This document shows, piece by piece, positions 18,929 to 26,712 of a stretch of 64,000 nt of DNA (position 1 is its first letter; each line of letters starts with the position of its first letter). The DNA is from UBA1479 sp038109305. Its GTDB lineage: Bacteria; Pseudomonadota; Alphaproteobacteria; Rhodospirillales; Casp-alpha2. Where the stretch lies: the NCBI GenBank assembly GCA_038109305.1, contig JAYNIR010000006.1, positions 75,414 through 139,413 of the forward strand, written 5' to 3'. Below the pieces are notes generated by a model. That model had not been told where the DNA came from. It searched no databases and saw only the letters and a program-made list of their open reading frames with translations. The position numbers and the translations under genes were made by a program.

Positions 18929-19781
18929 AAAACGCAGAAACTTAGGGCGCGGGCTGTCCGCGCTCTTGGGTGACGCACCGGCGCCGGACACCGGCGTACG
19001 CCAGTTGCCGGTTGCAAAACTGTATCCCGGCAAGTACCAACCTCGACGCTCCATGGCCGAAGATGACCTGAAAGACCTGGCCCAATCCATCAGGGAGCTC
19101 GGCGTCCTGCAGCCGATTCTCGTCCGCGAGCATCCGGACATTTCGGGCGACTATGAAATCATCGCCGGCGAACGCCGCTGGCGGGCCGCGCAACTGGCGC
19201 AGCTGCATGAGGTGCCGGTCCTGGTCAAAGTGCTCTCCAACAAGGAAACGCTGGAGGCCGCCCTGGTCGAAAACCTGCAGCGCGAAGACCTGTCGCCGGT
19301 GGAGGAGGCTATCGGCCTGCGCCGGCTGATGGATGAGTTCGGCCATACCCAGGAGCTGCTTTCCCGCGCCGTCGGTAAAAGCCGGAGCCACGTTGCCAAT
19401 ACGCTTCGCCTGCTCGGCCTGCCCGATGCGGTGAAGAAGCTGTTGGACAGTGGCGTACTCAGCGCCGGTCACGGGCGCGCTATCTTGACCGCCAAGGAGC
19501 CGGAGCACCTTGCCGCGTTCGCCGTTGAAAATGGCCTGAGCGTGCGCCAGACGGAAGAGCTCGTCGCGCGGGAATCGGCGCAGAAATCCCCGAAGCGCGG
19601 CAAGACCGCGGCGAAAGACCCCGATACCCGGGCGTTGGAAACGGACCTGTCGGAAATGCTCGGTCTGAAGGTCGACATCAAGGGCCGGGGCGGAGCCGGC
19701 AAGGTGACGGTGTTCTACAAGTCGCTGGACCAGCTGGACGGCCTTTTGCAGCGCCTTAGCGGCCAGCAACAGGGCGGCTGA
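18921..19781 (+). CDS. parB: Chromosome partitioning protein ParB (Spo0J)
   Basis: CTP-dependent DNA-clamp protein that loads at parS. 286 residues from ATG 18921 (MSEKRRNLGRGLSALLGD), preferred to GTG 18912. The CTP-binding box GERRWRAA is at 83-90, LVENLQREDLSPVEEA follows, and the helix-turn-helix is in LSRAVGKSRSHVANTLRLLGL (shown in full, 21 residues minus the last: LSRAVGKSRSHVANTLRLLG). A C-terminal dimerisation domain closes the protein. Its two binding sites lie at 15111-15126 and 17390-17405. Confidence 0.96.
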   Translation: MSEKRRNLGRGLSALLGDAPAPDTGVRQLPVAKLYPGKYQPRRSMAEDDLKDLAQSIRELGVLQPILVREHPDISGDYEIIAGERRWRAAQLAQLHEVPVLVKVLSNKETLEAALVENLQREDLSPVEEAIGLRRLMDEFGHTQELLSRAVGKSRSHVANTLRLLGLPDAVKKLLDSGVLSAGHGRAILTAKEPEHLAAFAVENGLSVRQTEELVARESAQKSPKRGKTAAKDPDTRALETDLSEMLGLKVDIKGRGGAGKVTVFYKSLDQLDGLLQRLSGQQQGG

Positions 19782-19922
19782 CCGACTATTCAATCTTTAA
19801 GATCAGAAAAACGACCCAATTTACCGTTCGCCACCGGTCAAGGTGCCGGTCGGCCTGTATCGGCGTGGGGCAGCCTCTGAAAAGGATCGCCACCGCCGTG
19901 GGGCGTCAGTGGATTCGGCACG

Positions 19923-20945
19923 CTACCCGGCACGCCCGAGGCGGGCCACCTGCAGCACGGCCCGTTCGCAAATGTCCGTATCCGGCCCACGGCCCGATTT
20001 ACAGGCCTTTTCGGCGACCGTCAGAACATTGAGTGCCTGGCCAAGGTCCGTCGGCCGATATCTCGATAGTGCTCTGACATAAAGTGGTTTTTCCTTGAAA
20101 AAGATCGGCGGTCGCATGCTGTCGACGGCCCGTGCCGGCGGCGTGCCCTTGGCCACCGTCCGGCTTGCGGCGTGCAGGCGTTGGAAAAACCGCTGCAGAA
20201 TCCGGGCGAGCGCGACGGCGTTCATGCCGTCTTCAAGGCACTTCTGGTACCCGTCCAGCACGGCTCCCAGGTCGCCCCGCGCAACCCCAGCCAGAAGGTC
20301 GCTGATCCCGGTCGGTTCGTTTTCGGCGATGGACGCCCTGACGTCGTCGACGGAAATTTCCCGATCCTCGCGGGCGCCGATATAGGTCATCAATTTGTCG
20401 ATTTCACTGCGCGTGATCATCCGGTCGTTGCCGAGGGAGCCGGTAAACAGTTGCAGCGCCTCGCGGTTGAAATGAAGCCCCCGATACGCGGCCGCGGTTT
20501 TTGCGACTTCGGCCAAAGTGCCGGGGTCGTCGGCATAGCACGCGACCGCGGCCGCCCGGTCCGACGTTTCACAGAATTTCCGGAGCTTCGATCGGGGGGG
20601 AAGGTCGCTGGCCTCAACCACGACAAGCCCATCGCCGGGCGCGCTGCATGCCTGTTCGACGGCGTCCGCGGATCGGTCGGTGGCGCCGGTAAGTACGATG
20701 ACCCGGCGGCCGCCGCCGAAGACAAGTGCGCTGCGCTCCGCCGCCAGCAACCCGGCGTCATCGACGACCTGTTTTTCCGATAACTCGACCTTGCCGAACG
20801 GATCGCCGGCATCACCGGCTGCCTGCGTCACCTGTGTCGACCGCTCTTTGACGAGCCCCTGGTCGGGCCCGTAGAGCAATACTACGGCAACGTTGATTTC
20901 CTTGTTCCGGACAAATCGGTCCGCATCGCGCGTGCCTACTTTCAT
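19923..20945 (-). CDS. holA: DNA polymerase III delta subunit
   Basis: Clamp-loader delta subunit that opens the beta clamp. 340 residues. VVLLYGPDQGLVKERSTQV near residue 20 is the HolA N-terminal block. VEASDLPPRSKLRKFCE and the helical collar region at the C-terminus follow. It is convergent with parB across a 141-bp gap in which I see no clear terminator. It lies 19 bp downstream of lptE, completing the leuS-lptE-holA run. Confidence 0.93.
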   Translation of the reverse strand: MKVGTRDADRFVRNKEINVAVVLLYGPDQGLVKERSTQVTQAAGDAGDPFGKVELSEKQVVDDAGLLAAERSALVFGGGRRVIVLTGATDRSADAVEQACSAPGDGLVVVEASDLPPRSKLRKFCETSDRAAAVACYADDPGTLAEVAKTAAAYRGLHFNREALQLFTGSLGNDRMITRSEIDKLMTYIGAREDREISVDDVRASIAENEPTGISDLLAGVARGDLGAVLDGYQKCLEDGMNAVALARILQRFFQRLHAASRTVAKGTPPARAVDSMRPPIFFKEKPLYVRALSRYRPTDLGQALNVLTVAEKACKSGRGPDTDICERAVLQVARLGRAG

Positions 20946-20964
20946 ACCGGGGCCCTTCCGAAGG

Positions 20965-21477
20965 TCAGGATCGCCGCTCCAACGCCGTCGCGATTTTCAG
21001 CCGAATGTCATCAACGACCTGTTTAATGGCCCGCTGGCGGGCGTTTTTTTCGGCCATCAGGGTGGCGAACTCGGATTTCAGAATGTTCAAGCTAGCCGTT
21101 GCATGGGAGTTGCTGGAGACGATGGAAGCGCCCGTCGAAATGTCGACCAGCTGAAAATCGGCGTTGACGGTCAGGATTGCCCGCGTTGCGAAGGCGGTTT
21201 TCTGAACCGCCAAGTCGGACGTGCCCTCGGTCAGCCGGACCCGCAATACGAATTCCGGTTTCTCTGTCGTACCCCTGGTGACGAGTGCGTCAAGCAGTCC
21301 ATTGCGGACCTGCTGGCCGATGCGGTCGGGGATCGGCGCGATCTCGATCCGCGCCATTGCTTCGGCGACGCTTTCCGATCCGGCTTCGCGCCCAAGGTTG
21401 CCGTAGAGCGGACGGAATCCGCACCCCGCCAGCAGGGCGAGCGCGACAAGCATATAAATTGTCTTATGCCACGACAT
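20965..21477 (-). CDS. lptE: LPS-assembly lipoprotein LptE
   Basis: Outer-membrane lipoprotein that plugs the LptD barrel and helps place lipopolysaccharide on the surface. 170 residues. The signal peptide MSWHKTIYMLVALALLAGCG has a lipobox with Cys at residue 19, then FRPLYG, a typical LptE mature start. ATG 21477 overlaps the leuS end by 14 bp, so the genes are coupled. The open frame continues upstream but only as the shadow of leuS. The leuS-lptE-holA order is conserved in proteobacteria. Confidence 0.92.
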   Translation of the reverse strand: MSWHKTIYMLVALALLAGCGFRPLYGNLGREAGSESVAEAMARIEIAPIPDRIGQQVRNGLLDALVTRGTTEKPEFVLRVRLTEGTSDLAVQKTAFATRAILTVNADFQLVDISTGASIVSSNSHATASLNILKSEFATLMAEKNARQRAIKQVVDDIRLKIATALERRS

Positions 21478-24028
21478 TGACGATCCGATTGGGTACGACA
21501 ATGACTTTCTTCGGCGACCCACCCTGAAGAATGTCTTGAACTTTGTCGAGCGCGAGGGCCGCGCCCTCGGCCTCGTCCTTCGACGCATCCTGCGGCAGCA
21601 CGATGGTGCCGCGAAGCTTTCCGTTTACCTGAACGGCGATCGTGACCGTATCGTCGACCAGATGCGCAGGGTCGGCGGCCGGCCAGTCAGTTTCCGCGAT
21701 CAATTGCGGCGCATTCCCCAGCTCCCGCCACATGGCTTCGGCCAGATGCGGCATCATCGGTGCGATCAAACGGGCGATGATCTCAAGTGCGAAGCGGCGG
21801 GCATAAACGCAATCCGGCGCATCACCGGCAAGCGCCTCCGCCGCATTTGTCAGCTCGCGGATGCGGGCGACGGCCTTGTTGAAGTGAAACCGCTCCAGAT
21901 CGCCGGTGACGCCTTCAATTGTCCGGTGCACGGCCTTGATCAGCGAATTGGCGTCGTGGCCCAATTGGGCGGGCGGGGCGTCACCCGCGTTGCCCAACGG
22001 ATGATTGGGTTCGGAAACCGCCCGCCACAGCCGGTTCAGGTAGCGCCATGCACCGTCGACGCCGGCATCCGTCCACTCCAGATCGCGGTCGGGCGGACTG
22101 TCTGACAACGTGAACAACCTTGCCGTGTCGGCGCCATAAGCGTCGATGATCGCTTCCGGGTCGACGACGTTGCGCTTTGACTTGCTCATTTTTTCCGACC
22201 GACCGGCGGTCACCGGTGCGCCGGTTTTGGCGTTTCGCGCCTGGCCACCCTTGATCGTCACGTCGCCCGGGAACATCCATTTGCCCGAATTGTCGCGGAA
22301 GGTCTGGTGGCAAACCATGCCCTGGGTCATCAGGCCGGCAAAAGGTTCGTCCAGGCCCACGTATCCGCAGACTTTCAGCGCGCGGGTGAAAAACCGGCTG
22401 TATAACAAGTGCAGAACCGCGTGTTCGATGCCGCCGATGTACTGATCCACCGGCAGCCAGTAATCGACGGCGGCGCGGGGCAGGGCCTCGTCAGCGCCGG
22501 CGGCGCAGAACCGCGCGAAGTACCATGACGATTCGAAAAAAGTATCGAAGGTATCGGTCTCGCGCCGCGCCGGTTTGCCGCAGGCGGGGCAGTCCACATG
22601 CTTCCATGTGGGGTGATGGTCCAACGGGTTGCCGGGCTTGTCGAACGAGACTTCTTCCGGCAATTCGACCGGCAATTGATCCTCCGGCACGGGCACCGCG
22701 CCGCAATCGCCGCAATGAATGATCGGGATCGGGCAGCCCCAATACCGCTGCCGCGACACACCCCAGTCGCGAAGCCGGTAATTGACGGCGCGCGTTCCCT
22801 GGCCCATTTGTTCAAGCCGGTCGATCATCATCGCCTTGGCGTCGGCGACGGAAAGTCCGTTGAGAAAATCCGAATTGATTAGGATACCGTCGTCGGCGAA
22901 GGCCTCGTCGGTAATGGTGACGGTCTTGGCGTCGGTGTCCTTCGGCGCAACGACGGGCTGCACCCGAAGCCCGTAATTGTTGGCGAAATCCAAATCGCGC
23001 TGGTCGTGCGCGGGGCATCCGAAAATCGCGCCGCTGCCGTATTCCATCAAGACGAAATTGGCGACATAAACCGGCAGATCAATCGATGGATCGAACGGAT
23101 GCACCGCCCTGAGCCCGGTGTTGAAGCCGCGCTTTTCGGCGGCCTCAATCGCCGCTTCGCTGGTGCCCATGCGGTTGCATTCGGCAACGAAGTCGGCAAG
23201 GCCGGAATTGTCCGCCGCCAACTCGTGGGCCAGCGGATGGTTGGCCGCGATGGCGCAAAAGGCCGCGCCGAACAATGTGTCGGGCCGGGTTGTATAAACG
23301 GACAAGGAGTCATGCCGGCCTTCGATCCGAAAATCGATGCGGGCGCCCTCCGACCGGCCGATCCAGTTTTCCTGCATGATGCGGACGCGTTCGGGCCAGC
23401 GCTTCAATCCGTCGAGCCCTTCCAGCAGATCCTGCGCGAACGCGGTGATCTTCAGGAACCACTGGCTCAGCTGTCGCTTTTCCACGGGCGCGCCGGACCG
23501 CCACCCGCGACCGTCGATCACCTGTTCGTTGGCCAGCACCGTGTTTTCGACCGGGTCCCAGTTGACCCACGATTCCTTGCGGTAGACGAGACCATTGGCA
23601 AGGAAGTCGAGAAACATTTTTTGTTCATGTTTGTAATAGTCGGGCTCGCACGTCGCGAGCTCCCGGTCCCAGTCATAGGACAGGCCCATGGATTTAAGCT
23701 GCCGGCGCATGGTTGCGATATTTTCCTGCGTCCACTTCGCCGGCGGGACCTTGTTTTCGATGGCGGCGTTTTCCGCGGGCAGGCCGAACGCGTCCCAGCC
23801 CATGGGGTGCAGGACGTTAAACCCCTGCGCCTTGCGGAACCGCGCGACAACATCGCCCAGCGTATAATTGCGAACGTGGCCCATGTGGATGCGACCGGAC
23901 GGATAGGGAAACATCTCAAGCACATAATATTTTGGCCTGGACGAATCTTCGGTCGCCTTGAAGCAGCCGGCCGTTTCCCAGGCCGCCTGCCAGTGGCGCT
24001 CATTTTCCTTGAAATTATATCGGCTCAC
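21464..24028 (-). CDS. leuS: Leucyl-tRNA synthetase
   Basis: Class I synthetase charging tRNA-Leu, 854 residues, full length. HMGH (the HIGH motif) is at 48-51 and KMSKS at 613-617. The large CP1 editing domain lies between them, with a zinc-type CPAC segment near the second third. First gene of leuS-lptE-holA. The 72 bp between it and the DUF3576 gene upstream contain no obvious terminator, so transcription could be continuous. Confidence 0.98.
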   Translation of the reverse strand: MSRYNFKENERHWQAAWETAGCFKATEDSSRPKYYVLEMFPYPSGRIHMGHVRNYTLGDVVARFRKAQGFNVLHPMGWDAFGLPAENAAIENKVPPAKWTQENIATMRRQLKSMGLSYDWDRELATCEPDYYKHEQKMFLDFLANGLVYRKESWVNWDPVENTVLANEQVIDGRGWRSGAPVEKRQLSQWFLKITAFAQDLLEGLDGLKRWPERVRIMQENWIGRSEGARIDFRIEGRHDSLSVYTTRPDTLFGAAFCAIAANHPLAHELAADNSGLADFVAECNRMGTSEAAIEAAEKRGFNTGLRAVHPFDPSIDLPVYVANFVLMEYGSGAIFGCPAHDQRDLDFANNYGLRVQPVVAPKDTDAKTVTITDEAFADDGILINSDFLNGLSVADAKAMMIDRLEQMGQGTRAVNYRLRDWGVSRQRYWGCPIPIIHCGDCGAVPVPEDQLPVELPEEVSFDKPGNPLDHHPTWKHVDCPACGKPARRETDTFDTFFESSWYFARFCAAGADEALPRAAVDYWLPVDQYIGGIEHAVLHLLYSRFFTRALKVCGYVGLDEPFAGLMTQGMVCHQTFRDNSGKWMFPGDVTIKGGQARNAKTGAPVTAGRSEKMSKSKRNVVDPEAIIDAYGADTARLFTLSDSPPDRDLEWTDAGVDGAWRYLNRLWRAVSEPNHPLGNAGDAPPAQLGHDANSLIKAVHRTIEGVTGDLERFHFNKAVARIRELTNAAEALAGDAPDCVYARRFALEIIARLIAPMMPHLAEAMWRELGNAPQLIAETDWPAADPAHLVDDTVTIAVQVNGKLRGTIVLPQDASKDEAEGAALALDKVQDILQGGSPKKVIVVPNRIVNVVA

Positions 24029-24100
24029 CGGCTGTCTCCGCCGCCCGCGGCCACATGAAGGCGCGGGGGCATCCGGCGGGCTCCGTACATGACCGCCATG

Positions 24101-24634
24101 CTATTTCTTGGTCCCGAGCGTTTCCCGGCGAAGCTGCCGTGCCCGGGTCAGGATGGCGTCTTCGATCCGTACGCCGGTGTTGTCCGGCACGATGGAGTCG
24201 CGCCACTGCCCGGCGGTGTCCTGACGCTGGCTGAACACGGCGACGCGAATGCCATCGGCGCGCAACGTGCGGCCGAGGATATAGACGTTCAGTTTGAACC
24301 GTTCATTCGGCGCCTCGGGCGTCGAATGCCAGTCGGTCAGGACGACGCCGCCGAAGGGGTCGGCCGTGGAAACCGGCATGAAGGCGATGGTGTCAAGGGT
24401 TGCCCGCCAAAGGAAGCTGTTGACGCCGAGTGCGCCGCCATCGTCGTTTTTGTCCGAACCGCCCAGTAGGCTCAGCCCGCCCTTGCCTAAAATCGTGTTG
24501 CCCGTCGTGGCGCCTTCCTTGGTGGGATCGTATTCATAGTCAGCGGGGCTGAAATCGGAACAGGCCGCGACGGCCAACAGGCCCGTCAAGACGGAAATCC
24601 GTACCAGTGCGTTCAATATTCCGTTGCCTGACAT
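24101..24634 (-). CDS. DUF3576 lipoprotein
   Basis: A 177-residue predicted lipoprotein. The signal peptide ends in LLAVAACSD with lipobox Cys at residue 25, and a conserved region WRATLDTIAFMPVSTADPFGG (given here only to locate it, near residues 67-87) follows, with VVLTDWHS after it. This is the DUF3576 family, common in alphaproteobacteria and of unknown function, usually beside leuS-lptE-holA, which suggests an envelope role (inference). ATG 24634 is preceded by a tandem 9-bp repeat and ACAGG. Confidence 0.85.
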   Translation of the reverse strand: MSGNGILNALVRISVLTGLLAVAACSDFSPADYEYDPTKEGATTGNTILGKGGLSLLGGSDKNDDGGALGVNSFLWRATLDTIAFMPVSTADPFGGVVLTDWHSTPEAPNERFKLNVYILGRTLRADGIRVAVFSQRQDTAGQWRDSIVPDNTGVRIEDAILTRARQLRRETLGTKK

Positions 24635-24640
24635 AATTAC

Positions 24641-24658
24641 CTGTATTGCCTGTATTGC
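24641..24658. repeat. Tandem 9-bp duplication ahead of the DUF3576 gene
   Basis: CTGTATTGC occurs twice back to back (24641-24649 and 24650-24658), six bases upstream of the minus-strand start codon. It may be a simple duplication in the leader or ribosome-binding region. Confidence 0.7.
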
Positions 24659-24755
24659 TTTTCGTTCCTGGTTCGGCTGCCGACCGCGCCGCCAGTGAGC
24701 CCCTTCATAGACCAAAATGGTCGCCCGCGCCAAGCGGGGCCTTTCTTAAGCGGGC

Positions 24756-25298
24756 TTAGAGTCCGCGCCGCCGGCCCGCCGGCCTGACCGCACTGATCCC
24801 GGCGTACCCGGCAGCGCCCGTCATGACGACCCGCCGAAGACGTTCCGGCGTGACGCCGCCAAGTGCCAGAACTCCGCATTCTAAGCGCCCGGCGGTCCGG
24901 GCGAAGGAGATGACGCCAAGCGCCGGGCGGTCCGGATGGCTCGCCGTCGGAAATACGGGTGACAGCAGAACCAGATCCGCGCCGGCGCGGTCGGCGGCGC
25001 GGGCCGCGGCGAAGCCGTGGGCGGCGGCGGTCAAGAGTCCCCGCCACCGGGGGGCGAACCGCGCCGGGCGCCGCACCATCCACGCCGGCAGATGCAGGCC
25101 GTCCGCGCCAAGCCGCCGTGCCAGTCGCCAGTCCCCGGCGACGACGAAAACAAGGCCCAGCCGCATGGCCCGCTCCCGCAGCCGCCGCCCGAGGCCGGCC
25201 CTATCCGGCGCGTCATAGTGGCGAAAGATCACGACCGCGCCCCGGGGCAGGCGGCCGATATCGGCCATGGGGTCCGGAGTCCGCCGGTCGTCGGTCAT
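24756..25298 (-). CDS. Thiamine-phosphate synthase-like protein (ThiE/TenI fold)
   Basis: About 180 residues from ATG 25298. The TIM-barrel ThiE/TenI signature is visible: RRLGADGLHLPAWMV, then GADLVLLSPVFPTASHPDRP, then VLALGGVTPE. In ThiE these loops bind the thiazole and pyrimidine phosphates. Here the protein is divergent and Arg-rich, and no other thiamine gene is near, so it could be a TenI-like or orphan paralogue. The frame is open up to 25379, but that overlaps the divergent yggS promoter. Confidence 0.8.
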   Translation of the reverse strand: MTDDRRTPDPMADIGRLPRGAVVIFRHYDAPDRAGLGRRLRERAMRLGLVFVVAGDWRLARRLGADGLHLPAWMVRRPARFAPRWRGLLTAAAHGFAAARAADRAGADLVLLSPVFPTASHPDRPALGVISFARTAGRLECGVLALGGVTPERLRRVVMTGAAGYAGISAVRPAGRRRGL

Positions 25299-25413
25299 GT
25301 AGACAATGACCGGATGCCGCCGGCCGCGCCATAGCCGCCGCCGGTTTGCCGCCCCATCGCTGCGTGCTAGACTCCGCAAATTGCCGTCTCCGGTAACCTT
25401 CGTGGGTCAATCA

Positions 25414-26109
25414 ATGCCTTCTTTAGAAACGGTCCCTGATATCGCGTCAAATCTCGCCGACGTCCAGCGCCGAATCAACGACGCCGCTCGGGACGCGGGG
25501 CGTGATCCCGGGTCGGTCCATCTGGTTGCGGTCGGCAAAACCTTCGGCGCAGAACGAATCGTGCCGGCGATTCAGGCCGCGCAACGGGTGTTCGGCGAAA
25601 ACCGCATCCAGGAAACGGAAGACAAATGGCCGGCGCTGCGCGACGCGCACCTGGGCCTGGAGCTTCACCTGATCGGGCCGCTGCAATCCAACAAGGTTCG
25701 CCGGGCGGTCGAACTGTTCGACGTGATCCAGACCGTCGACCGCGCGAAGCTTGCGCGCCGGATCGCCGACGCGGCGGACGAAGTGGGGCGGCGCCCCGCC
25801 TGTTTTATCCAGGTCAACACCGGTGCCGAATGGCAGAAAGCGGGCGTTCTGCCGGCCGACGCCGACGCGCTGGTCCGCCAGTGCCGCGACGAATATGGCC
25901 TGACCGTTGCGGGCCTGATGTGCATTCCGCCGGTGGACGAAGAACCTTCCCTGCACTTCGCGCTGCTGGGTGACATCGCCCGGCGGAACGGCGTTACCGG
26001 GCTCAGCATGGGCATGAGCGCGGATTTCGAGGTTGCCGTCGCCTTTGGTGCCACGCACGTCCGCGTGGGATCGGCCATTTTCGGCGCACGCACGCCCGCC
26101 GCCGGCTGA
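25414..26109 (+). CDS. yggS: YggS/PLPBP family pyridoxal-phosphate homeostasis protein
   Basis: A 231-residue single-domain PLP-binding TIM-barrel protein of the YggS/PROSC family, which buffers PLP rather than catalysing a known reaction. VAVGKTF carries the PLP lysine (K42). FGENRIQETEDKW, LHLIGPLQSNKV and GLSMGMSADFEVAVAFG are family blocks. ATG 25414 is chosen by homology, as the upstream extension reads as non-coding. Divergent from the ThiE-like gene and convergent with the L,D-transpeptidase gene. Confidence 0.94.
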   Translation: MPSLETVPDIASNLADVQRRINDAARDAGRDPGSVHLVAVGKTFGAERIVPAIQAAQRVFGENRIQETEDKWPALRDAHLGLELHLIGPLQSNKVRRAVELFDVIQTVDRAKLARRIADAADEVGRRPACFIQVNTGAEWQKAGVLPADADALVRQCRDEYGLTVAGLMCIPPVDEEPSLHFALLGDIARRNGVTGLSMGMSADFEVAVAFGATHVRVGSAIFGARTPAAG

Positions 26110-26117
26110 CCGGCGGC
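26098..26117. terminator. Hairpin containing the yggS stop codon
   Basis: GCCGCCGG (26098-26105) and CCGGCGGC (26110-26117) form a perfect 8-bp stem around the 4-nt loop CTGA, which includes the yggS TGA. It lies in the 21-bp convergent gap. There is no U-tract, so termination is plausible but weak. Confidence 0.4.
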
Positions 26118-26130
26118 CCCTGGATACGGA

Positions 26131-26646
26131 TCAGCCGATTTCCATGGTGTCACCCGCCAGGGCGAATTTCAGAATTTTCAGCAGATCGTCCCGCCGGACC
26201 GCGACGCAGCCCTCCGTCGGCTGGAGTCCCTCGGCGGCCACATGCAGGAAAATCGCGCTGCCGTTGCCCGCTGCGGGCGGCGCGTCGTTGTGGCCCAGGA
26301 CAACGACCAGATCGTAAAGCGGATCGTCCCGCCACATGGTCTCGTGACCCCACAGGCTGGGCAGCCGGACCAGCCGGTTGTACGCGGGGCTCTCCGGGTC
26401 GTCGCACCAGCCGAACCCGCGCCCGAGCGGCAATGCGGGGAGCCGCGTTTCGGGGGCGGAAAGACGGTCCGGCCGGTAGAACAGCCGCCGCATGGGAACC
26501 CGGCCCACCGGCGTGCCGCCGTCGCCTTCGCGCTTGTTGCGGACAAGGCCGCTCCGGCCAAGGGCACAGTCAATCGCGCCGCCCGGCCATGTCAGGCGGC
26601 CCCTGTGGCGCGGGCCCGGCTGCGTCTGGGTAACTGTGATCACCAT
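26131..26646 (-). CDS. L,D-transpeptidase family (YkuD) protein without export signal
   Basis: A 171-residue YkuD-domain protein. The catalytic region is FLHVAAEGLQPTEGCVAV, with H135, G146 and C147 matching the His...Gly-Cys arrangement of L,D-transpeptidases, although the usual Ser/Thr-His-Gly-Cys is Thr-Glu-Gly-Cys here. Family members form 3-3 peptidoglycan cross-links or attach lipoproteins. No signal peptide or membrane segment is visible, so its place of action is unclear. Monocistronic between yggS and the W-repeat protein gene. Confidence 0.85.
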   Translation of the reverse strand: MVITVTQTQPGPRHRGRLTWPGGAIDCALGRSGLVRNKREGDGGTPVGRVPMRRLFYRPDRLSAPETRLPALPLGRGFGWCDDPESPAYNRLVRLPSLWGHETMWRDDPLYDLVVVLGHNDAPPAAGNGSAIFLHVAAEGLQPTEGCVAVRRDDLLKILKFALAGDTMEIG

Positions 26647-26712
26647 GGCCCGAGACTATAGCGCTCGGCCGCCGATGAAAACGCCGGATGCGCGCCGGCG
26701 CGTGGCCGGTGA

